From positions 4,927,786 through 4,991,785 of the forward strand of contig NZ_CP036339.1 in assembly GCF_007746075.1 (NCBI RefSeq): 64,000 nucleotides of DNA, given 5' to 3'. Made by a program: the position numbers and the translations under genes. Origin of the DNA: Lacipirellula limnantheis (GTDB lineage: Bacteria > Planctomycetota > Planctomycetia > Pirellulales > Lacipirellulaceae). Below, piece after piece: positions 41,781 through 50,838 of this stretch (its first letter is position 1; each line of letters opens with the position of its first letter). The notes below the pieces were generated by a model that was given only the letters and a program-made list of their open reading frames with translations, made no database searches and was not told the origin of the DNA.

Positions 41781-41890
41781 GGGCGAGCCTGGCCGCGAGG
41801 AGCGAAGCCGACGTCAAAGCGCGAGGAGAATCGCCGACAGCTGCGATTTTCCAGCCATTATTGCAACGCCAACCCCTTGACTGCAAATAC

Positions 41891-41906
41891 TTGGCAAAAT
41901 TGGCAA
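41891..41906. promoter_or_regulatory. Candidate XylR operator direct repeat
   Basis: TTGGCAA-AA-TTGGCAA, two identical 7-bp half-sites in the same orientation, in the divergent region between the regulator and the symporter. AraC-family regulators bind direct repeats. A TTGACT lies 14 bp upstream. Prediction only. Confidence 0.45.
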
Positions 41907-42099
41907 GGCCTTCGCTCGGCGTGAATAGCAAACTAGATCGCCATGAGCCGGAGCGTCGCCATTCGTCGGCGCCCTTCGACGTCGGGGGCGAAACTACATC
42001 GCCCGCTTCGCGAGTCCACTCGACTTCCGTCTGCCGGGGAATCCAAGTACGCTGCTGCACAGGAATCCCCCCCCGCTTTCCGCAGCCCTCATTTGGCCT

Positions 42100-43608
42100 G
42101 TGTTCGATCCGCCCCTGCTTGCACAATTTGCCGCACTCGATCACGCCCATCTCGATGGGTTTGACTACGCCGTGATCGGGGTCTACTTGACCGCGATGTT
42201 GGCGCTCGGCGCCATCCTCTCAACGAAAATCCGTGCGTTCAAAGACTATTTCCTCGCTGGCGGGTCGCTCACGACGCCGCTGCTGATCTGCACGCTCGTT
42301 AGCTCGTACTACGGAATCGACGTCACGTTTGGGACGAGCGAGTCGGGATTTTATTACGGCGTCGTCGCCTGGTTCTGGTACAGTTTGCCTTATTATTTCT
42401 TCATCGGGTTCGCGGCGCTGGTGATCGCTCCACGTCTGAAGCGCTACGGCAATGCGATGACGCTTTCGGATATTCTGGAGCAACACTACGGCAGACCGAC
42501 GCGCGTGGTCGGCGCCGCTGCCTGCTTCGTTTATTCCGCGCCCGTCCTCGCCATGGCCGGCATGATGACCCTGCTGGAGTTCGTCGGCATTCCGACAAGT
42601 TGGGGCCTGCTCGCGGCCATCGGCGTCTGCGCCGCATACACCACGATGGGAGGACTGTGGGCCGATGCCATCAGCGACACCATGCAGTTCGTGCTGATGT
42701 GCGTTTCGCTGGCAATTGCGATTCCCTTCGCGATCGACTGGGTCGGCGGGTGGGGGTTCATGGAGCACATGTCGGCCAGCGCCGGCAGCGATACGGCCAA
42801 TCACTTCGCACACCACGGCGGGCTAAGCGGGTGGATGCTCGCCGCTTGGTCGATGACGGGGCTGACCGTGCTGGTGGAGCCGGCGTTCTACCAGCGCGTC
42901 TTCGCAGCGAGCGACGCCAAGGCCGTGCAACGAGCGCTGCTCGTCGGAATTTTGCTGTGGGCCTCTTACGATTGGGGCGTGACGCTCATTGGCATCATTG
43001 CCCGTTCGGCCGTGGAGCAGGGGTTGCTCCCTGCTGATCTCGTCGGGAGGTCGGCCCTGCTGACCATCTGCATGGAAATGTTGCCGACGGGATTGCGCGG
43101 GTTGATGATTGGCGGCATCCTGTCGGCGGCCATGTCGACGATCGACAGCTATTCGCTCTTGGCCAGCGGCAATGTCGTCTATGACATTTACCGTCCCCTG
43201 ATTGATCCCAAGGCGTCGGACCGTCGACTGCTCGTGCTCACGCGCCTGGGCGTCTTCGGCGTGATGGTTGCCGCGGCGATCATGAGCCTCTTCTTCGAGC
43301 GCATGCGCGATGCCTGGCAGTTTATGTCGAGCGTCATGGCTTCGGTCGTGCTGACGCCCGTACTTGGCGCCCTCTTTGGCCGGCCGCGGCGTGCCGCGGG
43401 GCTATGGAGCGCGATCAGCGGATTCGCCGGCTTGGCAGCTTTCTATGGGTTGCTCTTCACCTATGGAAACTACGATTCGGTGGAGGAGACGCACGTCTGG
43501 CGCATTGCCGGCGCCGAACTTTGGCAGGACTTCGCCGTGCTGTTCGCGCTGCCGATCTCGATCGCTGGGTTCACCGCCGGAAACCTGTTCGGCAAGGAGT
43601 CGCCATGA
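42100..43608 (+). CDS. Sodium/solute symporter (SSS family), 502 aa
   Basis: Multi-pass transporter with about 13 helices. Family signatures in order: FDYAVIGVYLTAMLALGA (helix 1), FKDYFLAGGSL (characteristic FLAGR-type loop), CTLVSSYYGIDVTFG (sodium-site region), AAYTTMGGLWADAISD, GLRGLMIGGILSAAMSTIDS (helix 8-9 signature) and GNVVYDIYRPLI. Substrate by context a uronate or related sugar acid. GTG start at 42100. Its stop overlaps the next ATG (ATGA), coupling it to a 36 aa membrane protein. Confidence 0.88.
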   Translation: MFDPPLLAQFAALDHAHLDGFDYAVIGVYLTAMLALGAILSTKIRAFKDYFLAGGSLTTPLLICTLVSSYYGIDVTFGTSESGFYYGVVAWFWYSLPYYFFIGFAALVIAPRLKRYGNAMTLSDILEQHYGRPTRVVGAAACFVYSAPVLAMAGMMTLLEFVGIPTSWGLLAAIGVCAAYTTMGGLWADAISDTMQFVLMCVSLAIAIPFAIDWVGGWGFMEHMSASAGSDTANHFAHHGGLSGWMLAAWSMTGLTVLVEPAFYQRVFAASDAKAVQRALLVGILLWASYDWGVTLIGIIARSAVEQGLLPADLVGRSALLTICMEMLPTGLRGLMIGGILSAAMSTIDSYSLLASGNVVYDIYRPLIDPKASDRRLLVLTRLGVFGVMVAAAIMSLFFERMRDAWQFMSSVMASVVLTPVLGALFGRPRRAAGLWSAISGFAGLAAFYGLLFTYGNYDSVEETHVWRIAGAELWQDFAVLFALPISIAGFTAGNLFGKESP

Positions 43609-43715
43609 TTGAGTTCGTCACCTGGGCGAGCGTCGTCGTCCTGGGGCCTGGTTCGATCGCCATTTTCATTTGGTTCCTGTGCGATCTGCGCAAGATTTTT
43701 CGCCGCGATGAGTAG
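43605..43715 (+). CDS. 36 aa membrane protein coupled to symporter
   Basis: Read directly. ATGA overlap with the symporter stop. Sequence is one hydrophobic helix (VTWASVVVLGPGSIAIFIWF) with a short basic tail (RKIFRRDE). Small single-helix partners are known for some secondary carriers; here the coupling is the main evidence. Likely a stabilising or assembly subunit. Confidence 0.6.
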   Translation: MIEFVTWASVVVLGPGSIAIFIWFLCDLRKIFRRDE

Positions 43716-43732
43716 CTGCGGCTCGCTGCTCT

Positions 43733-44107
43733 TCAGAAGCCGGCGCTGCGGCGGCGGATCTCGTTCAGCACTTCAGGCAGCGGGTACTCGATAATCGGAG
43801 TATGCGAGCCTGCCACCTCGTTCAATCGCCGCCAGCCGCGGGTGAGGAGCCGTTCGCGACGCCCGACGTAGCGTTCATCAAGCGTCCGTTTGTCGAACGG
43901 GCCTTCGACGACGACTGGCGGAAAATCGTCGGCGACGATGTACTGCGCCAGCGCGGGGTTACAGCGGATGTGGCGCTCGGGCGTCGTATGAAGCACCTCG
44001 GGATCGAGCATGCCGACGATGTAGCGGAGGTACATCTCGCTGTCAGTCAGCTCGGCAACGTCTTGGCCGCAGACGTCGCAGAGGTATCCTTCGTCGCATT
44101 TGGCCAT
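43733..44107 (-). CDS. Conserved hypothetical with CxxC, 124 aa
   Basis: Begins MAKCDEGYLCDVCGQDV, which has three Cys (KC, LC, VC) and may bind zinc. The remainder is helical and charged (SEMYLRYIVGMLDPEVLHTTPERHIRCN, further Cys at RCN). No catalytic motif. Planctomycete genomes carry many such proteins with unknown function. Its start region is followed on the other side by an inverted repeat and dapB. Confidence 0.6.
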   Translation of the reverse strand: MAKCDEGYLCDVCGQDVAELTDSEMYLRYIVGMLDPEVLHTTPERHIRCNPALAQYIVADDFPPVVVEGPFDKRTLDERYVGRRERLLTRGWRRLNEVAGSHTPIIEYPLPEVLNEIRRRSAGF

Positions 44108-44124
44108 GAGAGAGCCGTCAGCTT

Positions 44125-44191
44125 TCAGCGATCAGCTAAAACAAATGTCGTAACTTACTTCTCTGGCTGAGTGCTGAACGCTGATCGCTGA
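44125..44191. repeat. Interrupted 12-bp inverted repeat
   Basis: TCAGCGATCAGC (44125-44136) and GCTGATCGCTGA (44180-44191), 43-nt spacer, with further related AGCTGTCAGC/GTTCAGC segments around. Sits between two minus-strand genes, upstream of the hypothetical and downstream of dapB. Confidence 0.5.
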
Positions 44192-44197
44192 CAGCTA

Positions 44198-44992
44198 CTA
44201 AAGCCCGAGCACTTCCTTCATGCCATACATTCCCGCCGGTCTGCCGACGAGCCATTTGGCGGCGAGGATCGCCCCCTGGGCGTAACAGTCGCGGTTGCTG
44301 GCGGCGACGCGCAGTTCGATCGTCTCGCCGAGCATGCCGAAGACGATGGTGTGTTCGCCGGGGTTGTCGCCGGTGCGGACGGCGTGGTACCCGATCTCTT
44401 GCGGCGTCCGTTTGCCAGTGCGGCCTTCGCGTCCATGGACGTGATCGGTGAGCCCCATCGCCTCGGCGACAATCTCGCCGAACTTCAGCGCGGTGCCACT
44501 GGGGGCGTCTTCTTTGAACCGGTGATGACGTTCGATGATCTCGACGTCGACGCCCGAGGGGTAATCCTTCAGCACCTTGCCGGCGATCTCGGTAAGCTTC
44601 ATCACCAGATTGACCGCGGTGCTCATGCTTGGCGCGAAGACAATCGGGATCTGCTCGGCGGCGGCGGCGATGAACTCTTTCTGGTCGGGCTCAAAACCAG
44701 TGGTGGCGATCACCAGCGGCTTCTTCGACTGGAGGCAGTGATCAACGATGGCGATGCCCGCGTCGGGAACCGAAAAGTCGATCACCACGTCGGCGGCGCT
44801 TTCGCCGACGACAGAGAGCGACACGCCGAGCTTCTCGCCGCCGGCGACGAGACCGGCGTCGTGGCCGAGGAAGTGGCTCCCCGCCGATTCTAGCGCGGCG
44901 ACGATTTGAATCTGCTTGTCCTGGCTGGCGAGGGCGACGACGCGGCGTCCCATGCGCCCGGCGGCGCCGTGGATGGCTAGCTTGATTGGCAT
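44198..44992 (-). CDS. dapB: 4-hydroxy-tetrahydrodipicolinate reductase
   Basis: Reduces the DapA product with NAD(P)H in lysine and diaminopimelate synthesis. N-terminal Rossmann motif LAIHGAAGRMGRRVV (about 4-18), IDFSVPDAG, then ATTGF, the conserved catalytic loop EIIERHHRFKEDAPSGTAL (His-His and Lys), and C-terminal GETIELRVAASNRDCYAQGA. Length 264 aa, usual. DAP synthesis fits the presence of a peptidoglycan pathway in planctomycetes. Separated from the C-terminal neighbours by repeats. Start ATG is the first in frame. Confidence 0.97.
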   Translation of the reverse strand: MPIKLAIHGAAGRMGRRVVALASQDKQIQIVAALESAGSHFLGHDAGLVAGGEKLGVSLSVVGESAADVVIDFSVPDAGIAIVDHCLQSKKPLVIATTGFEPDQKEFIAAAAEQIPIVFAPSMSTAVNLVMKLTEIAGKVLKDYPSGVDVEIIERHHRFKEDAPSGTALKFGEIVAEAMGLTDHVHGREGRTGKRTPQEIGYHAVRTGDNPGEHTIVFGMLGETIELRVAASNRDCYAQGAILAAKWLVGRPAGMYGMKEVLGL

Positions 44993-45025
44993 TCGGTGAA
45001 TCTCACTCGGGCGACTTTCAACTTC

Positions 45026-45787
45026 CTAGTAGCTCAACATGATTGGAAGTCTATTCTCGCAAGCCTTATCCGCCAACTGGCGAAATATGCTCAGCCCTTG
45101 CCCCGCACATGCGATGAGCGAATTGCCTTTCTGCGCGGGGTTTTCTGCTACTTGCTTTCTCCTCGCGCCAAACAACGACGCCCACTTGCTCTTTTGCTTC
45201 GTCTCCGGGATCGATTCGCCCTGCAAAATTGGCGGACGAGAATGAGCGAGATGATCGAGCGCCCGCTTCAATTCGAACGTTGAGCCGATCACGGCCTGTT
45301 CACCGCAAAGGTCTGGACCCTCGACTACCGCGTTGAAATCTGCAGGAATCCAAAGATTGGCTCGCAGAATCTGTTGGTACAGCGAAGGATGGTTAGGAGA
45401 ACTCGATTTCTTGTAGGCTAAATCGCTTTCCCAACGCTCCGGCAGAATTGCTGGCGGAGTTAACTTGGGCTGCTCAGCGTACGCAGTCCAAAGAAGGAGC
45501 CCCGCGTATCCTTCCCAAGCTGGTCGTTCAGTGAAGTATGGCGCTTCGTCGCCTTCATTCCACTTAATCTCACCACATTTTAAATCGCGAAGCCCCTCCG
45601 TAAGTTCTGCACACCACAGACCTATGACATCACGAATTTCGTCGGCTGGCGGCGGTGGGTCTGGCTCGCCACCCGCATAGATCATGTTGTATTTCGCGCC
45701 CATTTCGCGCGCCAATCGTTGCCCTGCATTCTCCCACTCGCGACGGTAGAACCGAGTCATCGATCCAACGTACACGTCAAACGCCAT
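45026..45787 (-). CDS. Hypothetical protein, 253 aa
   Basis: Soluble protein starting MAFDVYVGSMTRFYRREWEN. Trp- and Pro-rich in the middle (PAWEGYAGLLLWTAYAEQP, ERWESDLAYKKSSS), with an RANLWIPADFNAVVEGPD segment and a helical C-terminus. No signal peptide. It may be a small immunity- or DUF-type protein of a widespread unclassified group, but no known family is assured. Between dapB and thrC, though it likely has nothing to do with them. Confidence 0.65.
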   Translation of the reverse strand: MAFDVYVGSMTRFYRREWENAGQRLAREMGAKYNMIYAGGEPDPPPPADEIRDVIGLWCAELTEGLRDLKCGEIKWNEGDEAPYFTERPAWEGYAGLLLWTAYAEQPKLTPPAILPERWESDLAYKKSSSPNHPSLYQQILRANLWIPADFNAVVEGPDLCGEQAVIGSTFELKRALDHLAHSRPPILQGESIPETKQKSKWASLFGARRKQVAENPAQKGNSLIACAGQGLSIFRQLADKACENRLPIMLSY

Positions 45788-45847
45788 AGATTCCCGCCCT
45801 GAAATCGCTGCGTGTTGAGAAACGGGGAAAGAGAGAAGGCGAGTTCT

Positions 45848-47263
45848 CTAACTATTCAGTTGAATCGCCCGCACGATTTCGTCGAGGTCGTTCTCCACCT
45901 TCACCGCCCGGTTCGCGAACGCGGCACGGCTCACGCCGCGCTTGCCCAGGACGCGGTTGAATTCTTCCTGGTCGGTGGTGTGGTAGGCGATCGTCGCCGT
46001 CGGGTCCTTCAGTTGGTGCCCCGTGAGGATGCAGACGACGCGGTCGCTAGGGGCGATGACCCCTTGCTCGCGGAGGAGCTTGGCGCCGGCGACGCTCGCA
46101 GCGCTAGCCGGTTCGCACCCGAAGCCGTTGGCGCCGACCTGGGCCTTCGCGTCGAGCATCTGCTGATCTGTCACCTCGCGGACCACGCCGTCGCACCAAT
46201 CCAGGGCTCGCAAGCACTTCATGAGGTTCACGGGACGATTGATTTCAATCGCGCTGGCAATCGTGTCGGCCTTCGACGAAGCCGCGTCGAGGCCTGCGTA
46301 ATACTTATTGATAATCGCTTGGTCGGGCCGTCCGCCGTTCCAACGCAACCCGTTGTCGTTGTAGAGCGAGTTGAGCGTGTTGGCGCCGGCGGCGTTGATG
46401 ACGGCGAGCCGCGGGATGCGGTCGATCAGCCCGAGGGCGTGGAGTTCGTGGAACGCCTTGCCGAACGCGCTGCTGTTGCCCAGATTGCCGCCGGGGACGA
46501 CGATCCAGTCGGGAATCTGCCAGTCGAGGCTTTCGAGGACGCGGAACATGATCGTCTTCTGGCCTTCAAGCCGGAACGGATTGACGCTGTTCACCAGGTA
46601 GATGCCAAGTTCCTTGCTCACCTGCTGCACCCGGAGCATCGCATCGTCGAAGTCGCCGGCAATCTGGATTGTCAGGGCGCCGTAGTCGAGCGCTTGGGAT
46701 AGCTTGCCATAGGAAATCTTGCCCGAGCCAATGAAGATCACGGCCTGCATCAGCTTGCTGCTGCAGCAGTAAAGGGCGAGCGACGCGCTGGTGTTGCCGG
46801 TCGAGGCGCAGGCGGCGCGCTTGGCGCCAATCATGTGGGCGTGGGTAAACGCCGCGGTCATGCCGTTGTCTTTAAAGCTTCCCGAAGGGTTCATCCCTTC
46901 GTACTCCAAGAACAACGTCCCCGGATTCGTGCCGACGTACTTTGCGACGCCGTCGGTCGCGATCAACGGCGTCTGGCCTTCGCCAATCGTGACGATCTTC
47001 TCCGGCGGTGCGAATGGCAGCAGTTCTGAGAACCGCCAGACGCCGCTGCGGCAGAGAGGCTCGTTACGGCGCGACCACTTGCTTTCGAACCAGCGCAGCG
47101 AATCGGGGACGTCGCTCCGCTCCCAGTCGTAGGCGACGTCGAGCAGTGAGCCGCACTTGGGACACGCTGTGTAAACATCGCCTACGTCGAAGGTGGCGCT
47201 GCAGTCCGGCGACAGACACTGTTGAAATGCCTGGTCGGTAATGATGTCGACCGAAGTTGCCAC
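45848..47263 (-). CDS. thrC: Threonine synthase
   Basis: PLP enzyme turning O-phosphohomoserine into threonine, 471 aa. N-terminus holds a zinc-ribbon-like module ([12 protein letters not shown] and [10 protein letters not shown]), as in plant and archaeal type I threonine synthases. PLP lysine is in [12 protein letters not shown]; the pyrophosphate-binding loop is [16 protein letters not shown]. Start ATG gives the zinc-module start. C-terminal KLLREQGVI and [11 protein letters not shown] fit the family. dapB nearby suggests an aspartate-family amino acid cluster, though only loosely linked. Confidence 0.95.
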   Translation of the reverse strand: MATSVDIITDQAFQQCLSPDCSATFDVGDVYTACPKCGSLLDVAYDWERSDVPDSLRWFESKWSRRNEPLCRSGVWRFSELLPFAPPEKIVTIGEGQTPLIATDGVAKYVGTNPGTLFLEYEGMNPSGSFKDNGMTAAFTHAHMIGAKRAACASTGNTSASLALYCCSSKLMQAVIFIGSGKISYGKLSQALDYGALTIQIAGDFDDAMLRVQQVSKELGIYLVNSVNPFRLEGQKTIMFRVLESLDWQIPDWIVVPGGNLGNSSAFGKAFHELHALGLIDRIPRLAVINAAGANTLNSLYNDNGLRWNGGRPDQAIINKYYAGLDAASSKADTIASAIEINRPVNLMKCLRALDWCDGVVREVTDQQMLDAKAQVGANGFGCEPASAASVAGAKLLREQGVIAPSDRVVCILTGHQLKDPTATIAYHTTDQEEFNRVLGKRGVSRAAFANRAVKVENDLDEIVRAIQLNS

Positions 47264-47463
47264 CTGAGTGCGATGCTCCGCAATTGAGGCCGGCTAGTCG
47301 GCGCGGGGCTCGCCAGCTGAGCGCCGACCGGCAGTAAGCGTAACGGGGAAAACGACTTACTAAGTCTAGCTTCGCCCGTGCAGAGCGGCAACGGAGCGGC
47401 GGGCCCTACGAAGATACTCCGGCAGCGGCCGTTCTATCATTCCAGGTGGGCAGTGGGATCGCA

Positions 47464-47628
47464 TTACTCGAACGCTTTTACATAGTTTGCGCAGACATTC
47501 TGCCAATATGCCCCGCGCTGCCAGGCGGCGACCAGCAGCGCGGCCGGCGTCACGGCGATCGCGATGAGGGCTTGGAAGGTGAATCCTGAGATCACCCAAC
47601 CGCAGACCTCTAGCATGATTTCGGCCAT
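47464..47628 (-). CDS. Small membrane protein, 54 aa
   Basis: Read directly: ATG at 47626-47628 with GAGGGGACTTCTAG upstream. One hydrophobic region (ISGFTFQALIAIAVTPAALL) and a Trp/Tyr-containing tail (AWQRGAYWQNVCANYVKAFE). Likely a single-pass membrane protein. Function unknown. Confidence 0.5.
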   Translation of the reverse strand: MAEIMLEVCGWVISGFTFQALIAIAVTPAALLVAAWQRGAYWQNVCANYVKAFE

Positions 47629-47835
47629 CTAGAAGTCCCCTCATCCGTGTCGGCGAACTTGCGACCGGCAGCGAGAGCAAACCCTTGTTTGTTACTCAAC
47701 ACCATGGCAGATAACCACTTGCGCAGCGACGAATCCGCGGCCAGCGGTTTGACGCTCCTGATTATTCGCTTTACAATAGCGATTCTTGGCCCATTTCGGC
47801 CGTGCCGGTCGGGGGCCTCGCTCCGGAGGAACAAC

Positions 47836-48216
47836 ATGAAGAAAGCGGATATGAAGGTGTACCGGGATCGACTCATCGATATCCGGGCCCGGCTACGCGG
47901 CGATGTCACCTCGATGACTCACGCCGCCTTGCACAAAGGTGGATCGGACGGGGCCAATGGCTCAAGCATGCCCATCCACATGGCAGAACTCGGGAGCGAG
48001 AATTACGAGCAGGAGTTTACCCTTAGCCTCCTGGCCAACGAGGAAGATCGTCTCGGCATGATCGAGATGGCGCTGCAGCGCATCGAGGGGGGCGAGTATG
48101 GCCAATGCGAGCAATGCGAAGGCGTCATCCCCAAGGCTCGATTGAACGCGATTCCCTACACGCCCTTCTGCATCAAGTGCGCGGAGTCGCGCGATCAACG
48201 AGCGCCGCTGGATTAA
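47836..48216 (+). CDS. dksA: DksA/TraR-type C4 zinc-finger protein, 126 aa
   Basis: Start MKKADMKVYRDRLID at 47836, with GGAGGAACAAC upstream; the frame opens earlier but is not natural. N-terminal helical hairpin about 1-90 then the C4 zinc finger: CEQCEGVIPKARL then FCIKCAES, four Cys. DksA-type proteins bind the RNA polymerase secondary channel and, with ppGpp, tune rRNA and amino acid promoters. The coiled-coil tip Asp-x-x-Asp is not clearly conserved, so it could be the general TraR/DksA group. lspA follows 163 bp later; this pairing is common in planctomycetes. Confidence 0.88.
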   Translation: MKKADMKVYRDRLIDIRARLRGDVTSMTHAALHKGGSDGANGSSMPIHMAELGSENYEQEFTLSLLANEEDRLGMIEMALQRIEGGEYGQCEQCEGVIPKARLNAIPYTPFCIKCAESRDQRAPLD

Positions 48217-48378
48217 TTTGGCAGGCTTTGCAGTAACGCCCGTCAGCCCCGTTCTTCGACTGGTCGTCGCTCCGCTGGCAAATTTCCGCTGGTCAAGCGA
48301 TTAGGGCGTTCTTTCGCCTCAATCGCGAGTTTCGACTTCCATCATGTGCGGCGCGCAGGGCAGGAGGCCAAGACCGCG

Positions 48379-48969
48379 ATGGATCAGCGAGCCCCGATTC
48401 CGTTCAATCGCCATCTCACCTTCTGGGCTTTAGCGTGTCTGGGTTGCGCCGCTGACTTGTGGTCGAAGCACTACATGTTCAGTCAGCCCGACCTGCTTGC
48501 ACACGATATTCGTTGGATGTGGGAAGGTCACGCCGGGTTCCAACTCAGCTTGAACGAAGGCGCCCTCTTCGGCATGGGGCAGGGGAATGTCTGGGTTTTC
48601 GCCAGTTGCGCCACGGCCGCCGCAGTGGCCATCCCGGTCTGGCTGTTTGTCTTTGGTGCGGCGCGGGATCGCGGGCTGACAATCGCGTTGGGATGCATCT
48701 TGGGCGGCGTCATTGGCAATCTTTACGACCGCCTGGGTCTTCCGGGTCTGCAATGGGCGAATTGGGACTCAGCTCGCTCGGGGACCGTGCATGCGGTACG
48801 CGACTTCGTCTTGATCGCGCGCCGCTGGCCTCCGCAGGGACAATTTGACGTCTGGCCAAACTTTAACGTCGCCGATTCCCTGTTGGTGTGCGGAGCGATC
48901 GCACTATTTTTGATCTCTTGGCGCCGTCCAGATCGGCCGCCCACGCCTGAGTCCGCGGTCGCGAGCTAA
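48379..48969 (+). CDS. lspA: Lipoprotein signal peptidase II
   Basis: Membrane aspartyl protease that removes lipoprotein signal peptides. ATG at 48379 (MDQRAP) chosen to start before the first helix. Helix 1 LTFWALACLGCAADLWSKHY with the DxxSK pattern; LNEGALFGMGQG; catalytic Asp 1 in GGVIGNLYDRLG and Asp 2 in FNVADSLLV. Length 196 aa, about usual. Follows the DksA-type gene. Confidence 0.93.
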   Translation: MDQRAPIPFNRHLTFWALACLGCAADLWSKHYMFSQPDLLAHDIRWMWEGHAGFQLSLNEGALFGMGQGNVWVFASCATAAAVAIPVWLFVFGAARDRGLTIALGCILGGVIGNLYDRLGLPGLQWANWDSARSGTVHAVRDFVLIARRWPPQGQFDVWPNFNVADSLLVCGAIALFLISWRRPDRPPTPESAVAS

Positions 48970-49280
48970 CCCGTCGCGATGGCCTAAGATGGCAGCTTCG
49001 TGAGCCAGCGATTGGCCGCGATTGGCAGTCGCTCAACCTCGCTGCGCGCCAAGAGACCAGTTCAACGGTTGCCATTGTGCTGTTTCAGCGATCTGCGGGC
49101 TACCACAATCGACCTTCCCAAGACGCGATCGGGCGAGTTTGATGAAATGTCCGCCGCGTCGTACGACGCTTTGAAAGCGATGGCATCAGGTTTGCAATCT
49201 CTCGCCGCGTGACGGACCGCTAGGTTTACGAGCGGGGAAGCGTCGGAGTAAACAACGTAACAGTCTTTCGGAGCAGAAAC

Positions 49281-49718
49281 TTGAGAATCTCACGCGCATC
49301 GACCTATGCATTATTGGCAGCCGTTCAACTGAATGAATCGGCAAGTTCCCCCCCGATTCCGTGCAGCCAACTGGCGCAACTCGGCGACATGCCAGAACGA
49401 TTCCTGCTGCAGGTTTTGCGCAACCTCGTGAACGAGGGAATTCTTAAGTCGACCCGCGGCGTCGACGGCGGCTACCGACTGGCCAAACCGCTCGCTCAGA
49501 TTACGATGCTCGACGTCGTCGAAGCGATCGACGGCCCCGTGCAGCCGGAATTGCCGCAGATCAACGGGCTGACCCCGCAATCCCAGAAGAAGCTGGCGGA
49601 AGTCCTCGGGGACGTCGCGGCCGACGCGAAGAAGCGGCTCGCTGCCGTGACGCTCGCGCAACTGAAGCCGGCGCCGAATCCCGCCGCCAATGGCAGCAAA
49701 GTTCGCCGTACCGGTTGA
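49281..49718 (+). CDS. Rrf2-family transcriptional regulator, 145 aa
   Basis: TTG start at 49281 with GGAG upstream. Winged-helix N-terminus: MRISRASTYALLAAVQL, PCSQLAQLGDMPERFLLQVLRNL (recognition region), STRGVDGGYRLAKP, all family motifs. The Cys triad found in iron-sulfur-binding members such as IscR is not present in the region where it is expected. C-terminal extension is Ala/Pro/Lys-rich. Targets unknown. Confidence 0.82.
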   Translation: MRISRASTYALLAAVQLNESASSPPIPCSQLAQLGDMPERFLLQVLRNLVNEGILKSTRGVDGGYRLAKPLAQITMLDVVEAIDGPVQPELPQINGLTPQSQKKLAEVLGDVAADAKKRLAAVTLAQLKPAPNPAANGSKVRRTG

Positions 49719-49791
49719 TCAAGATTGGCGGCACTGCCGTCTAATCAAGTGCCCCATGTGACGCCGCTGGCAAACGTGCCGGCGGACGTTG

Positions 49792-50838
49792 TCATTGCGC
49801 GCTCGACTTGCTGCCGTTCGTTGAGAAGATGATCGGCTGCCCGTTGGGTAACGGCCGAATGGCCAGCGCCACTCCCGCTTCCCACATGGCACGTTTGAGC
49901 GTTCGCAGCTCGCCGTAACTGTCGGGGTAGACCCAAGCGGTCACGGCTGGTCGTGCGGTCCTCCGCGCCTTCAGTTGCCGCATGAACGGCGAACTTGGCA
50001 ACAGCGCCTGGTCGATCGTTTGGCCAATGTCCTCCGAAACCGGCAAGAACACCGCTTGCACTTCCGGCACGGTCTGTTGCGGCATTGGCACTCCCGGCGG
50101 GCCTTGCACTGAAACTGTGTGGCGCTTCACTGAAAGCCGCATCCGGAAGCCATCGATCGGACCGTAAACGTCTTCGACCGAGTTCCGATCCCGCAAGCCG
50201 CTGCGGATATAATCGCCGCCGCGGGCGCGAAACTCGTCCAAGAGCCCATCGGACGGCACCACCGCCAACATCCCCCGCTTGATCCGCACGTGGATCTCAT
50301 CCCCCTCCACCGTCTTGGCCAGCGGGGTCGGCACGCATTCGACCTCTTCCACGTCGATCGTCTGCGACACCAGTGAAACCTGCTCCTGCGTCAACTCCGA
50401 AAGCTTCATTTCGGCTTCAGCGATTGCCCGCTGGACGTCGAACTGAGTTTTTCCCGCTTCGTCGAGCTTGGCGCGCCGTTCTGCGATTTGCTGCTCTACC
50501 GAGGCTTGCAAGGTGAGCAGCGCCTGACGTCGCTGTTCGGTCAGGGCGGCCTGCACGGCGAGGTCGACCATCCGTTCCGCCTCGCGTTCCAGTTCCCTGG
50601 TCTCTTTGTTCGCCTCCTCGATCAACTTCTCCAGTTCGCGCGAGTCGACAAGTTGCTCTTTCACCCCAGAGGCCGCCTTCGGCTTCTTTGGCATCATCGC
50701 GGCATCGAACTCCGCCGGCCGCGACGCACGCACGCCCACGATCATCACCAGGACGATCAAGATGCCGACCATGTTGCACACAACGTCGATGAAGGAGTCT
50801 TGCCCCGGCATCGAGTCGTCGTCATCGTGTTGTTCCAC
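49792..50838 (-). CDS. ExbD/MotB-like single-pass protein with coiled coil, 348 aa
   Basis: N-terminal SFIDVVCNMVGILIVLVMIV forms one membrane helix with Asp in the position used by the proton-channel subunit of ExbD/MotB. Then a long helical coiled-coil (about 60-165, EEANKETRELEREAERM..., and similar) and a mixed C-terminal domain with IKRGMLAVVPSDG and TVPEVQAVFLPVSED. No OmpA-like peptidoglycan-binding motif is evident. Overlaps the upstream gene by 17 bp: translational coupling. Likely the stator partner of the two MotA-like proteins here. Confidence 0.75.
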   Translation of the reverse strand: MEQHDDDDSMPGQDSFIDVVCNMVGILIVLVMIVGVRASRPAEFDAAMMPKKPKAASGVKEQLVDSRELEKLIEEANKETRELEREAERMVDLAVQAALTEQRRQALLTLQASVEQQIAERRAKLDEAGKTQFDVQRAIAEAEMKLSELTQEQVSLVSQTIDVEEVECVPTPLAKTVEGDEIHVRIKRGMLAVVPSDGLLDEFRARGGDYIRSGLRDRNSVEDVYGPIDGFRMRLSVKRHTVSVQGPPGVPMPQQTVPEVQAVFLPVSEDIGQTIDQALLPSSPFMRQLKARRTARPAVTAWVYPDSYGELRTLKRAMWEAGVALAIRPLPNGQPIIFSTNGSKSSAQ

